Part shown: piece after piece, positions 7,876 through 16,462 of the stretch
Layout: every line of letters begins with the position of its first letter
Numbering within the stretch: position 1 is the stretch's first letter
DNA from: Rubrivivax sp.
GTDB taxonomy: Bacteria > Pseudomonadota > Gammaproteobacteria > Burkholderiales > Burkholderiaceae_C
Direction: 5' to 3'
NCBI GenBank assembly: GCA_022842825.1
Contig: JALHOU010000009.1
Coordinates: 22,459-54,666 of the forward strand
Length of the DNA stretch: 32,208 nt
Notes under the pieces: generated by a model
What the model was told of the DNA's origin: nothing
What the model saw: only the letters and a program-made list of their open reading frames with translations
Databases searched by the model: none
Translations under genes and position numbers: made by a program

Positions 7876-8177
7876 CGGCACCCCGGCTGGCCAATCATCT
7901 GCGCGGTGACGCACAGGTCGGCTCGCTCGAAAGTCACGATGGCATAGAGGATCAGCAGCAGCAAGAAGGTGACCACCGGCACGTGCCGGTCTGCCACCTG
8001 GCGCGGCGTGATCTTGCGCACCGGTACCGTGAAGGGCTTGGAGATGACGCGCAGCAGCGTGTAGAAGACGTTCTGCTCGCGCTTGGCGCCGGCGAGCACG
8101 TGGAGAACACCCTGACCTGCCAGCGCCAGCAAAGCGACGTACAGGATGACTTGGACAGCGTTCAAGGCCAGGAGCAT
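7872..8177 (-). CDS. small YggT-like membrane protein
   Basis: A 101-residue protein with two hydrophobic helices (about 4-28 and 65-84) around a basic loop. The loop LLRVISKPFTVPVRKITP resembles the loop of YggT-family proteins (leucine-rich stretch, then PF..P.RKI.P), so it may be a single-unit YggT relative; the match is only by eye. The ATG at 8177 is used; a TTG at 8189 in frame would add four residues. It overlaps the TPR gene by four bases and faces the divergent DUF294 gene across a 194-base gap. No function can be given. Confidence 0.75.
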   Translation of the reverse strand: MLLALNAVQVILYVALLALAGQGVLHVLAGAKREQNVFYTLLRVISKPFTVPVRKITPRQVADRHVPVVTFLLLLILYAIVTFERADLCVTAQMIGQPGCR

Positions 8178-8371
8178 GGGTGGCGGCAATCAGTGGGTGG
8201 GCGATGGGTGCCGTATTTTCCGACGTTGGCGGCGCTCCGCGCCAGACCGCGGATAGGTCTTACCCTAGCCCGGCGCCGCCGAGAACTCGCCCGAAGCTTG
8301 ATCTGAGTGCGGTCTGGAGCACGTCACCCGGTCCTAGCATCGAAGCTCGTTCGCGCAACCAGCGTGTGGCC

Positions 8372-10306
8372 ATGAACCAGACGACCAAGCCTCTGCCCGG
8401 CCCCACGGCCACCTCGCCCTCGACCAGCCTGCTGCAGAACCTGCGGCAGGAACTGGCCGCCCACCCGCCCTTCTCGCAGATGGCACCGGAGCATGTTGAC
8501 CGCTTCATCACGCGCTCGCGGCAGGCCTACTTCGCGCCGGGCGAGACGGTGTTGGCGCCCGAGATGGGCGCTGTCGAGCACCTCTACTTCGTGCGCAAGG
8601 GCGGCGTCACGGGCAAGCAGGGGCTGGCCGACACGGCGGGCGGCTTCGACTACGAAGCCGGCGACCTGTTCCCGGTGGGGGCCGCCCTGGGGCGCCACCC
8701 GGTGACGGCCACCTACACGGCCGAGGACGACACCTTCTGCCTGCTCCTGCCGGCCGGCGAGATGCACGAGCTGGCCGCCTCGAGTGCGGCCTTCGGCGAT
8801 TTCCTGAACCACCGTGTGGCCAAGCTGCTGGACCTGTCGCGCCGCGCGGTGCAGGCGAACTACGCCTCGCAGACGCTGGCCGAGCAGTCGCTCGAGGCCA
8901 GCCTGGGCACGCTGCCCAGGCGCGCGCCGGCCAGCGTGCCGCCGACGGCGCCGCTGCTGCAGGCGCTGACGCTGATGCACGAGCGGCGCATCGGCTCGGT
9001 CCTGGTCACCGGCGCGGACGGCGGCGCGCTCGGCATCCTGACGCGGCACGACGTGCTCGGCCGTGTCACGCTGCCGCAGCGGCCGCTGTCCACACCCATC
9101 AGCGAGGTCATGACCTCACCGATCTTCACACTGACGACGCAGCAGACGGCGCAGGACGCGGCTCTGCTGATGTCGCGCCGGGGTGTGCGCCACGTGCCCA
9201 TCGTCGAAGGCGGGCGCATCGTCAGCATCGTGTCCGAGCGAGACCTGTTCGCGCTGCAGCGCCTCTCGCTCAAGCAGGTGAGCACCTCGATCCGCGCCGC
9301 GCGCGACCTGGAGACCCTGCGCGCGCAGGCCGGGTCGATCCACCGCTTCGCCCGCAACCTGCTTGGCCAGGGCGTGCATGCACGGCAGCTCACCGAGCTG
9401 ATCAGCCACCTCAACGACGTCCTCGCCGCGCAGCTGGTGGAACAGGTGGCCACCCGCCGCGGGGTGGACCTGCGCCGGGCTTGCTGGCTCGCCTTCGGCT
9501 CCGAAGGGCGGGGCGAGCAGACCATCTCCACCGACCAGGACAACGGCCTCGTCTTCGAAAGCGACGACGCCGAACGCGACCGGCCCGCCTGGCTCGCCTT
9601 CGCGCGCGAGGTGAACGAAGGGCTCGACTTCTGCGGCTACCCGCTGTGCAAGGGCAACGTGATGGCCTCCAACCCGCAGTGCTGCCTGACGCCGGCGGAG
9701 TGGGCATCGCGCTTCGAGAGCTGGATGGAACACGGCGCGCCCGAGGACCTGCTCAGCGCCAGCATCTACTTCGACCTGCGCGGGGTGGCCGGAAACGAAG
9801 CGCTGGCTGGGCCGCTGCGCACGTTGATCACCCGCGGCGCCTCCAGCCTGCCGCGGTTCATGAAGCAGCTGGCCCTGAATGCCCTCACGCGGCGCCCGCC
9901 CCTGAACTGGCGCGGCGCGCTGGACACCCGCGAGGAAGACGGCCGCCACCTCATCGACCTCAAGCTGCAGGGCACGGCGATCTTCGTGGACGCGGCGCGC
10001 CTGTACGCGCTGGCGCACGGCATCCCGGAGACGGCGACGCGCGCCCGCCTGGAGGGCTTTGCCCGGCACACCGGCATCGAGCCGCAGGAGGCCCAGGCCT
10101 GGGTCACCGCATTCGAGTTCCTGCAGTCTCTGCGCCTGCAGGTGCAGCTGACCCAGGACGCGGCCAGCGGCGCTGTCGCGGCGGCGGAGGACGCGAACCT
10201 CATCGACGTCGACACGCTCAACGACATCGACCGCCGCATGCTGAAGGAGGCCATGCACGTCGCGCGGCGGCTGCAGCAGCGCATCGAACTGGACTACCAG
10301 CGATGA
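8372..10306 (+). CDS. cNMP-binding/CBS/DUF294 nucleotidyltransferase-like protein
   Basis: A 644-residue cytoplasmic signalling protein with four parts: a cyclic-nucleotide-binding-type domain (about 30-150, with FAPGETVLAP and the YEAGDLFPVGAAL loop), two CBS domains (about 185-295), a DUF294 nucleotidyltransferase-like domain, and a DUF294 C-terminal domain (about 480-640). The nucleotidyltransferase core has GSEGRGEQ (376-383) and TDQDN (around 388-392), matching the GS...D.D pattern of GlnD-type enzymes, so the metal-binding acids are intact. The ATG at 8372 is chosen because the domain similarity follows it closely and the 64 codons upstream are non-coding in character. It is coupled to the exonuclease gene by ATGA overlap. 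It probably senses nucleotides and acts on a protein or nucleotide target, perhaps the nearby symporter (inference). Confidence 0.88.
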   Translation: MNQTTKPLPGPTATSPSTSLLQNLRQELAAHPPFSQMAPEHVDRFITRSRQAYFAPGETVLAPEMGAVEHLYFVRKGGVTGKQGLADTAGGFDYEAGDLFPVGAALGRHPVTATYTAEDDTFCLLLPAGEMHELAASSAAFGDFLNHRVAKLLDLSRRAVQANYASQTLAEQSLEASLGTLPRRAPASVPPTAPLLQALTLMHERRIGSVLVTGADGGALGILTRHDVLGRVTLPQRPLSTPISEVMTSPIFTLTTQQTAQDAALLMSRRGVRHVPIVEGGRIVSIVSERDLFALQRLSLKQVSTSIRAARDLETLRAQAGSIHRFARNLLGQGVHARQLTELISHLNDVLAAQLVEQVATRRGVDLRRACWLAFGSEGRGEQTISTDQDNGLVFESDDAERDRPAWLAFAREVNEGLDFCGYPLCKGNVMASNPQCCLTPAEWASRFESWMEHGAPEDLLSASIYFDLRGVAGNEALAGPLRTLITRGASSLPRFMKQLALNALTRRPPLNWRGALDTREEDGRHLIDLKLQGTAIFVDAARLYALAHGIPETATRARLEGFARHTGIEPQEAQAWVTAFEFLQSLRLQVQLTQDAASGAVAAAEDANLIDVDTLNDIDRRMLKEAMHVARRLQQRIELDYQR

Positions 10307-10947
10307 GCTGGTGGCCGTGGGCTCGGCGCGCACCGCGCCTGAACGAGCGACGCTGGGTCGTCCTGGACGTCGAGGCCAGCGGCCTGGACGCCTCCCGCGA
10401 CCGGCTGCTCGCCATTGCCGCGCTTGCGCTGCAGGTGCCTGAGGAGGGCCGCCCGAGCATCGACCTGAGCGACAGCTTCGAGGTGGTGTTGCGCCAGCCG
10501 CAGACGGCCGTCGATCGATCCAACATCCTCCTGCATGGCATCGGTGTCGGCGCCCAGCGCGCCGGCATGGACCCGCGCGACGCGCTCACCGCCTTTGCCG
10601 GCTGGGTGGGCGAGTCGCCGCTGATCGCCTTCCACTCGGCCTTCGACGAGACCATGATCCGCCGGGCCCTGCAGGCAAACAAGGTACCGGCGCTGCCCAA
10701 CCCCTGGGTCGACCTGGCCCAGGTGGCCGAGGTGACGCGGCAGGACGTGCTGGCCAAGTCGCTGGACGAGTGGCTGCAGGCCTTCGGCATCACGGTGGCC
10801 GTGCGCCACCAGGCCGCAGCCGATACGCTGGCCACGGCAGAACTGCTGCTGCAACTGTGGCCATCCATCCGCACGCAGCGCGCCGCCGCGGGCTTCAAGG
10901 GGCTGGTCGAACTGGCAGCCCAACGCCGCTGGCTGCAGCGAAGCTAG
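10303..10947 (+). CDS. 3'-5' exonuclease, DnaQ/DEDDh type
   Basis: A 214-residue DnaQ-like exonuclease. The Exo I motif is VVLDVEASGLD with Asp22 and Glu24; Exo II is AFHSAFDE with Asp115; Exo III is HQAAADT with His169 and Asp174, so all DEDDh catalytic residues are present. The N-terminus (MSWWPWARRAPRLNERRW) is a short aromatic/basic lead. It is annotated in relatives as PolIII epsilon-like, but it lacks the length and C-terminal polymerase-binding tail of replicative epsilon, so a proofreading role is unlikely. The ATG at 10303 overlaps the DUF294 stop by four bases, which implies joint translation and a shared task. Substrate unknown: DNA, RNA or a small nucleotide are all possible. Confidence 0.88.
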   Translation: MSWWPWARRAPRLNERRWVVLDVEASGLDASRDRLLAIAALALQVPEEGRPSIDLSDSFEVVLRQPQTAVDRSNILLHGIGVGAQRAGMDPRDALTAFAGWVGESPLIAFHSAFDETMIRRALQANKVPALPNPWVDLAQVAEVTRQDVLAKSLDEWLQAFGITVAVRHQAAADTLATAELLLQLWPSIRTQRAAAGFKGLVELAAQRRWLQRS

Positions 10948-11059
10948 GTCGCCTTTCACGTCAGGGCCCTGAGCGTTCGCCTCACCCTAGGGAGAGAAAC
11001 CCGTTCCAAGGGCTTGGGTGAGCTAGCATTTCTGCGCGACTCTGCGGGGCGGCGAGGTG

Positions 11060-11073
11060 CCGAACCCGTTCGG
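11060..11073 (+). repeat. short inverted repeat before the 11091 gene
   Basis: CCGAAC-CC-GTTCGG, a perfect 6-bp inverted repeat ending 17 bases before the ATG at 11091, where no Shine-Dalgarno is visible. It may be an operator half-site pair or a small RNA hairpin near the start; neither is shown. The rest of the 143-base gap after the exonuclease holds a CTCACCC...GGGTGAG inverted repeat (10981-10987 and 11016-11022) and no clear promoter. Confidence 0.3.
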
Positions 11074-11090
11074 GTGTCGCGCAACCAACA

Positions 11091-11570
11091 ATGGCCACCA
11101 CGTACCGCAAGACGCCCAAGGGCTTTGCCGAGGTCGAAACGCGGGCTCACCGTCTGACGCCGCGGATCAGGAATGTGCTGATCCTGCTCGACGGCGTGCG
11201 CACGCTGGACAGCCTGCGTGCGATGGTCAACCAGGGGCTCGACGAGAACATCCAGCTGCTGCTGGACGGCGACTTCATCGAACCAGCCGTGGTGCCCGAA
11301 CGTCAGCGGCTCGCGCCACGGCCCGAGCCGACACCGCCGCCGCGGGCACCCGACGCGCCAGGCGCGGACTTCTTGGCCGTTCGGCGTGATGTGGTTCGCG
11401 TCGTGAACGAGCAGCTGGGCCCGGTGGGCGAGAACGTGGCCATCAAGATGGAGCGCGCCCAGAGCGCGGCCGAGCTGCGCCCACTGTTGGCCACGGCCTC
11501 GCAGCTCATCCAGTCCGTGGGCGGTGCCCAGGCGGCCCAGGCCTTCCGCGAGCGGTTCATGGCCGAGTGA
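11091..11570 (+). CDS. conserved-looking protein of unknown function
   Basis: A 159-residue soluble protein that I do not recognise as a named family. The first 65 residues look like a small helical, winged-helix-like module (TPRIRNVLILLDGVRTLDSL, then a hydrophobic LLLDGDFIEPA end); a Pro/Arg-rich linker follows (about 68-92, PRPEPTPPPRAP); the last 65 residues form Ala-rich helices with LATASQLIQSVGG. Similar N-terminal modules precede effector domains in Burkholderiales proteins of unknown role, from memory. There is no signal peptide. It sits 143 bases after the exonuclease on the same strand and converges on ppsA with a 31-base gap. GC-rich third positions throughout support real coding. 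Confidence 0.75.
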   Translation: MATTYRKTPKGFAEVETRAHRLTPRIRNVLILLDGVRTLDSLRAMVNQGLDENIQLLLDGDFIEPAVVPERQRLAPRPEPTPPPRAPDAPGADFLAVRRDVVRVVNEQLGPVGENVAIKMERAQSAAELRPLLATASQLIQSVGGAQAAQAFRERFMAE

Positions 11571-11601
11571 GGACCGGGCGCCGGGCCTGGCCCCGACCCG
11601 G

Positions 11602-14028
11602 CTAACCCTTGGCCAGACGGGTCCAGGTCTCGACGACCGAGTCCGGGTTCAGCGAGATCGAGACGATGCCCTCGCTCGCCAGCCAGTCGGCGAAGTCGGG
11701 GTGGTCGCTCGGGCCCTGGCCGCAGATGCCGACGTACTTGCCGGTGGCGCGGCAGGCGGTGATGGCGCGCGAGATGAGCGCCTTCACGGCCGGGTCGCGC
11801 TCGTCGAAGTCATGCACGAGCTGCTCGAGCCCGGAATCGCGGTCCAGTCCCAGCGTGAGCTGCGTGAGGTCGTTCGAGCCGATCGACATGCCGTCGAAGT
11901 GCTCCAGGAACTGCTCGGCCAGGATGGCGTTGCTCGGCACCTCGCACATCATGATGAGCCGCAGGCCGTTCACGCCGCGCTTGAGGCCACGCTCGGCGAG
12001 CATGCGCGTCACCGCATCGGCCTGCTTCACCGTGCGCACGAAAGGCACCATGATCTCGACATTGGTGAAGCCCATGTCGTTGCGCACCCGCTTGAGCGCT
12101 TCGCACTCCATGGCGAAGGCATCGGCGAAGTCGCCACTGATGTAGCGGCTGGCACCCCGGAAACCGAGCATCGGGTTCTCTTCGTCGGGTTCGTAGCGCG
12201 CGCCGCCGATGAGCTTGCGGTATTCGTTGCTCTTGAAGTCCGACAGTCGCACGATCACCGGCTTGGGCCAGAAGGCGGCGGCGATGGTGGCCACGCCCTC
12301 GGACAGTTTGTCGACGTAGAACGCGCGCGGCGAGGCATGGCCACGCGCCACCGACTCCACCGCCTTCTTCAGCTCGGGGTCGACGTTGGGGTAGTCGAGG
12401 ATGGCCTTGGGGTGCACCCCGATGTTGTTGTTGATGATGAACTCCAGGCGCGCCAGACCGACGCCGGAGTTGGGGATCTGCGCGAAATCGAAGGCGAGCG
12501 TCGGGTTGCCGACGTTCATCATGATCTTGATCGGGCAGTAAGGCATCTCGCCGCGCTTGACCTCGGTGACCTCGGTCTCGAGCAGCCCGTCGTAGACGTA
12601 GCCGGTGTCACCCTCGGCGCACGAAACGGTGACGAGCATGCCCTCGCTCATGCGCTCGGTGGCGTCGCCGCAACCCACGACGGCCGGAATGCCGAGCTCG
12701 CGCGCGATGATGGCTGCGTGGCAGGTGCGGCCACCGCGGTTGGTGACGATGGCGGAGGCGCGCTTCATGACCGGCTCCCAGTTGGGGTCGGTCATGTCGG
12801 TGACGAGGATGTCGCCGGGTTGCACCCGCTCCATCTCGGTGGGGTTGCGCACGAGGCGCACCGTGCCCGTGCCCACCTTCTGGCCGATGGCACGGCCTTC
12901 GGCCAGCACCGGCGTCTTGCGGTGGTCGCCCTTGAGCTTGTAGCGCTGCTCGACGCGGCCGGCGCTCTGGCTCTTCACCGTCTCGGGCCGCGCCTGCAGG
13001 ATGTAGAGCCGACCGTCCTCGCCGTCCTTGCCCCACTCGATGTCCATTGGCCGGCCGTAGTGCTTCTCGATGACGAGCGCGTAGCGGGCAAGCTCGGTCA
13101 CGTCGGCGTCGGCGAGCGAATAGCGGTTACGCTGCTCTGGCGGGGTGTCGACGACCTTCACGAGCCGGCCGCTGGCCGCCTTCTCGGCCGGGGTGGCGAA
13201 CTCCATGCGCTGCAGCTTGGAGCCGAGCACGCGTCGGATGATGGACGGCCGGCCCGCTGCCAGCGTGGGCTTGTGCACGTAGAACTCGTCGGGGTTCACG
13301 GCCCCCTGCACGACAGTCTCGCCAAGGCCGTAGCTGGAGGTGATGAACACGACCTGGTCGAAGCCCGACTCGGTGTCGATGGTGAAGATCACGCCGGCAG
13401 CGCCCAGGTCCGAGCGCACCATGCGCTGCACGCCGGCCGACAACGCCACGTCGGCGTGGGCGAAGCCCTTGTGCACGCGGTAGCTGATGGCGCGGTCGTT
13501 GTAGAGCGACGCGAAGACCTCCTTCACGCGGTGCAGCACGTCGTCGATGCCGTGCACGTTGAGGAAGGTCTCCTGCTGCCCCGCGAACGAGGCGTCGGGC
13601 AGGTCCTCAGCCGTGGCCGAACTGCGCACCGCGAAGCTGGCCTGCGGATGGTCGGCAGCCAGACCCGCGTAGTGGGTGCGGATGTCGCGCTCGAGCGCCT
13701 CGGGAAACGGCGTGTCCACGATCCAGGCCCGGATCAACGCGCCGGCCGCGGCCAGGGCACGCACGTCGTCCACGTCCAGCGCACCGAGCTTGCGCTGGAT
13801 GCGCGCGCCGAGGTCTCCGTGCTCGAGGAATTGCCGGAAGGCCAGCGCCGTCGTCGCAAACCCTCCCGGCACCCGCACGCCGGTGGCGGCGAGCTGGCTG
13901 ATCATCTCGCCGAGGCTGGCGTTCTTGCCGCCCACCTCCTCGACGTCGGTCATCCTCAGTTGTTCGAACGGGACGACCAGGGCGGCCGATACCTGTCCGA
14001 CGGCGGGCCGTGGTGCTGCAAAGGACAT
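11602..14028 (-). CDS. ppsA: phosphoenolpyruvate synthase (pyruvate, water dikinase)
   Basis: Converts pyruvate, ATP and water to PEP, AMP and phosphate, opening gluconeogenesis from C3 compounds. 808 residues against 792 in E. coli. The N-terminal nucleotide-binding domain begins near [15 protein letters not shown] (about 30-360); the swivelling phosphohistidine domain carries [20 protein letters not shown] with His437 as the phosphate carrier; the C-terminal PEP-binding barrel ends with [17 protein letters not shown], whose Cys near 766 is the usual proton donor. The ATG at 14028 ([12 protein letters not shown]) has GGAG eight bases upstream; the frame stays open to 15219 but only antisense to ppsR. 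It is divergent from ppsR, its post-translational regulator. Confidence 0.96.
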   Translation of the reverse strand: MSFAAPRPAVGQVSAALVVPFEQLRMTDVEEVGGKNASLGEMISQLAATGVRVPGGFATTALAFRQFLEHGDLGARIQRKLGALDVDDVRALAAAGALIRAWIVDTPFPEALERDIRTHYAGLAADHPQASFAVRSSATAEDLPDASFAGQQETFLNVHGIDDVLHRVKEVFASLYNDRAISYRVHKGFAHADVALSAGVQRMVRSDLGAAGVIFTIDTESGFDQVVFITSSYGLGETVVQGAVNPDEFYVHKPTLAAGRPSIIRRVLGSKLQRMEFATPAEKAASGRLVKVVDTPPEQRNRYSLADADVTELARYALVIEKHYGRPMDIEWGKDGEDGRLYILQARPETVKSQSAGRVEQRYKLKGDHRKTPVLAEGRAIGQKVGTGTVRLVRNPTEMERVQPGDILVTDMTDPNWEPVMKRASAIVTNRGGRTCHAAIIARELGIPAVVGCGDATERMSEGMLVTVSCAEGDTGYVYDGLLETEVTEVKRGEMPYCPIKIMMNVGNPTLAFDFAQIPNSGVGLARLEFIINNNIGVHPKAILDYPNVDPELKKAVESVARGHASPRAFYVDKLSEGVATIAAAFWPKPVIVRLSDFKSNEYRKLIGGARYEPDEENPMLGFRGASRYISGDFADAFAMECEALKRVRNDMGFTNVEIMVPFVRTVKQADAVTRMLAERGLKRGVNGLRLIMMCEVPSNAILAEQFLEHFDGMSIGSNDLTQLTLGLDRDSGLEQLVHDFDERDPAVKALISRAITACRATGKYVGICGQGPSDHPDFADWLASEGIVSISLNPDSVVETWTRLAKG

Positions 14029-14208
14029 GGGAAAGCTCCGTGATGAGGGTAGACCGGTGCTTCCGCATGCGCGACCGAACCCTGCACGACGCGACCTGGC
14101 GTGCCGGTGGCTTGGGATTGGATTGGTGGACCGGACAGGTTCACGAGTCAGGGGGCGCTGCGGCGACGTTGCGAGGGATTCTACGGAGATTGCTCCTATG
14201 ATGGCCCG

Positions 14209-15069
14209 ATGCCGGCACCCCAAGCCGAGGTGAACGCGATCCACATGCCCGAACGAACCGTGTTCTTTGTCTCGGACGGCACCGGCATCACCGCCGAGAC
14301 CTTCGGCAACAGCATCCTGGCGCAGTTCGAGGCCAAGCCGCGGCACGTGCGCCGGCCCTTCATCGACAGCGTCGACAAGGCCCTGGCCGTTGTCGCCGAG
14401 ATCAACGAGGTCGCCGAGCACGAGGGCAAGCGCCCGATCGTCTTCATCACGCTCGTCAACGACGCCGTGCGCGCCATCGTCACCGGCGGCCAGGCCAGGG
14501 CCCTCGTGCTGGACATGTTCCGCACCTTCGTCGAGCCGCTGGAGGACGAGTTCGGCGTCAAGAGCAACCACCGCATCGGCCGCTTCTCCAACGTGAGCGC
14601 GAGCCGCGAGTACCACGACCGCATCGAGGCCATCAACTTCAGCCTCGCGCACGACGACGGGCAGAGCGCGCGCAACCTCGCCCAGGCCGACGTGGTGCTG
14701 GTCGGAGTCAGCCGCAGCGGCAAGACACCGACCTCGCTGTACCTGGCCATGCAGCACGGCATCAAGGCGGCCAACTACCCGCTCATCCCCGAGGACTTCG
14801 AGCGCGGTCGGCTGCCCTCGTCGCTGGCGCCTTTCAAGCGCAAGTGCTTCGGGCTCACCATCGACCCGGAGCGGCTGTCGCAGATCCGGCACGAGCGCCG
14901 TCCGGGCAGCCGCTACGCGGCGCTGGAGAACTGCCGCTACGAGGTCAACGAGGCCGAGGCGATGATGCGGCGAGAGAGCATCAACTGGCTCAGCTCGACG
15001 CACAAGTCGATCGAGGAGATCGCGACCACCATCCTGCGCGACCTGCGGCCGGATCGGCTGGTGTACTGA
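14209..15069 (+). CDS. ppsR: PEP synthase regulatory kinase/phosphorylase (DUF299)
   Basis: Bifunctional enzyme that turns PEP synthase off by ADP-dependent threonine phosphorylation and on by phosphate-dependent release. 286 residues from the ATG at 14209 (E. coli 277). Family similarity starts at [19 protein letters not shown]; the P-loop [14 protein letters not shown] lies near residues 166-179. The start is uncertain: ATG 14245 would give 274 residues with a GAGG 14 bases upstream, while the 12 codons between are GC-rich at the third position, as in coding sequence. A TATGAT hexamer at 14197-14202 would put the transcript start close to 14209. Divergent from ppsA across 180 bases, the usual pairing. 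Confidence 0.94.
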   Translation: MPAPQAEVNAIHMPERTVFFVSDGTGITAETFGNSILAQFEAKPRHVRRPFIDSVDKALAVVAEINEVAEHEGKRPIVFITLVNDAVRAIVTGGQARALVLDMFRTFVEPLEDEFGVKSNHRIGRFSNVSASREYHDRIEAINFSLAHDDGQSARNLAQADVVLVGVSRSGKTPTSLYLAMQHGIKAANYPLIPEDFERGRLPSSLAPFKRKCFGLTIDPERLSQIRHERRPGSRYAALENCRYEVNEAEAMMRRESINWLSSTHKSIEEIATTILRDLRPDRLVY

Positions 15070-15104
15070 CTCCTGCGCGAACTCGAGCGCGCGAACGCCC
15101 CGGC

Positions 15105-15890
15105 TCAGCGCCGCGTCGGCCGGCGCCGCATCGACTCGTACAGGCAGATTGCCGCGGCCGCAGCGACGTTGAGCGACTCCTCCCCGCCAGGCTGCGGGAT
15201 GCGCAACTCGAGCGCGCACAACGCCAGCAGCTCCTCGCTCACTCCCTGCCCCTCGTGCCCGAGCACCCAGGCGCAGGGTTCGGGCAGCCGCGCCTCGGGC
15301 AGCGCGATGGAGGCGTGCGAACCGGCGGCCAGCAGCGGCACACGCAGGGCCTTCAGTGCCTCGAGCTCAAGGCCCTCGCGCAGCGCCAGGCCGAAGTGCG
15401 CCCCCATGCCGGCGCGCAACACCTTCGGCGACCACAGGCTGGCAGTGCCCTTGAGCGCCAGCACCTGCCGCACTCCGAAGGCGGCGGCACTGCGCAGCAT
15501 GCTGCCCACGTTGCCGGCATCCTGCACGCGGTCCAGCACGAGCGTGGAGGCGAGCGGATCGATCTCCGCCGGCGCCGGCAGGTCGACCAGCCAGCCGACG
15601 CCGGCCGGCGACTCGAGCGTCGACACTGAGGCGAAGAGCGCGCTCGGCAGCACCACCACGCGCGCCGCCGCGTGCGCCAGCACCTGCAGTGCCGGCTCGC
15701 CAAGCGCGCGCTCGTCGAAGATCACCTGCTGCGGCACCAGGCCACGCGCCTGCGCCGCGCGGCACAGGTGGTCGCCCTCGAGCCACAGCGCGCCCACCTT
15801 GCGGTAGGCGGCGGCGTCCTGCGTGAGCTGGCGCAGCTGCACCAACAGCGGGTTGCTGCGCGAGCGGATGACCTGAACGGCGCCGTCCAT
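15105..15890 (-). CDS. SpoU-type RNA 2'-O-methyltransferase (TrmH family)
   Basis: RNA ribose methyltransferase of the SPOUT class, 261 residues. An N-terminal substrate-binding domain (about 1-100, [15 protein letters not shown] then [10 protein letters not shown]) precedes the knotted SAM-binding domain with its three motifs: [20 protein letters not shown] (about 113), [11 protein letters not shown] (about 210) and [20 protein letters not shown] near the C-terminus. The target nucleotide is not predictable; relatives act on 23S rRNA or tRNA. The ATG at 15890 lies eight bases beyond the rnhB stop. The same frame is open upstream to 16466, but only because of GC-rich shadow coding in rnhB. 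Last gene of the minus-strand envelope cluster, convergent with ppsR. Confidence 0.92.
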   Translation of the reverse strand: MDGAVQVIRSRSNPLLVQLRQLTQDAAAYRKVGALWLEGDHLCRAAQARGLVPQQVIFDERALGEPALQVLAHAAARVVVLPSALFASVSTLESPAGVGWLVDLPAPAEIDPLASTLVLDRVQDAGNVGSMLRSAAAFGVRQVLALKGTASLWSPKVLRAGMGAHFGLALREGLELEALKALRVPLLAAGSHASIALPEARLPEPCAWVLGHEGQGVSEELLALCALELRIPQPGGEESLNVAAAAAICLYESMRRRPTRR

Positions 15891-15898
15891 GTCGGCTC

Positions 15899-16432
15899 TC
15901 AGAAGGGCCGATCGACGGCGACGACGCCACAGGCCTCGCGCACAGGCGCAAAGCTGCGCCGGTGCGCCGGGCAGGCTCCGTGCTCGCGCAGCGCCTGCAG
16001 GTGCGAGGGCGTCGGGTAACCCTTGTGGCCGTCGAACCCGTAAGCCGGCCAGCGCTCGTGCAGCGCGACGCAGAGGCGGTCGCGCCGCACCTTGGCCAGG
16101 ATGGAGGCGGCCGAAATGACCGGCACCTTGGCGTCGCCCTTGACCACCGCCGCGGCCGGCATCGGCAGCGAGGGAAGCCGGTTGCCGTCGACGACGACGC
16201 GGTGCGGCGTGAGACGCAGGCCCGACACGGCGCGCTGCATCGCCAGCAGCGTGGCGCCGAGGATGTTCAGGCGGTCGATCTCCTCGACGCTGGCCTCGGC
16301 GATGCTGACGCACAGCGCACGCGCGAGCACGTCGTCGTAGAGGCGCTCGCGCCGGCGCGCCGTGAGCGCCTTGGAGTCGGCCAGACCCTTGATCGGGCGC
16401 AACTCGTCGAGGATCACGGCCGCCACCACCAC
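15899..16432 (-). CDS. rnhB: ribonuclease HII, N-terminally truncated (probable pseudogene)
   Basis: RNase HII removes single ribonucleotides and RNA-DNA hybrids from DNA. The body is well kept: LADSKAL, Asp82 in VDGNRLP, Asp100 in [15 protein letters not shown] and [14 protein letters not shown]. The N-terminus is not. The frame reads TGA (16465-16463, the lpxB stop), then [18 protein letters not shown], where RNase HII proteins have a leader and [12 protein letters not shown]. The Asp-Glu metal ligands (E. coli Asp16, Glu17) are therefore absent, and no other frame supplies them. The first possible start is GTG at 16432, giving 177 residues instead of about 200 or more. Either a deletion has fused the lpxB end to rnhB, or the assembly has lost a short segment. 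As written, the product should be inactive. Confidence 0.85.
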   Translation of the reverse strand: MVVAAVILDELRPIKGLADSKALTARRRERLYDDVLARALCVSIAEASVEEIDRLNILGATLLAMQRAVSGLRLTPHRVVVDGNRLPSLPMPAAAVVKGDAKVPVISAASILAKVRRDRLCVALHERWPAYGFDGHKGYPTPSHLQALREHGACPAHRRSFAPVREACGVVAVDRPF

Positions 16433-16462
16433 CGGGCCGGCGAGCGGCCCGCGCCCAGCGAC

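Noticed and set aside
8180-8371. 64-codon N-terminal extension of the DUF294 protein
   Set aside because: Composition is non-coding-like, with no domain; it lies in the divergent promoter region.
11571-11601. GGGCC-T-GGCCC hairpin between the convergent 11091 gene and ppsA as a bidirectional terminator
   Set aside because: Stem of five with almost no loop and no T-run on either side; too weak to list.
11524-14043. Plus-strand open frame of 839 codons opposite ppsA
   Set aside because: Antisense shadow of ppsA with low-complexity composition; ppsA is certain.
14029-15219. Upstream extension of the ppsA frame by nearly 400 codons
   Set aside because: It lies antisense to ppsR and shows no similarity to anything; ppsA similarity and a ribosome binding site support 14028.
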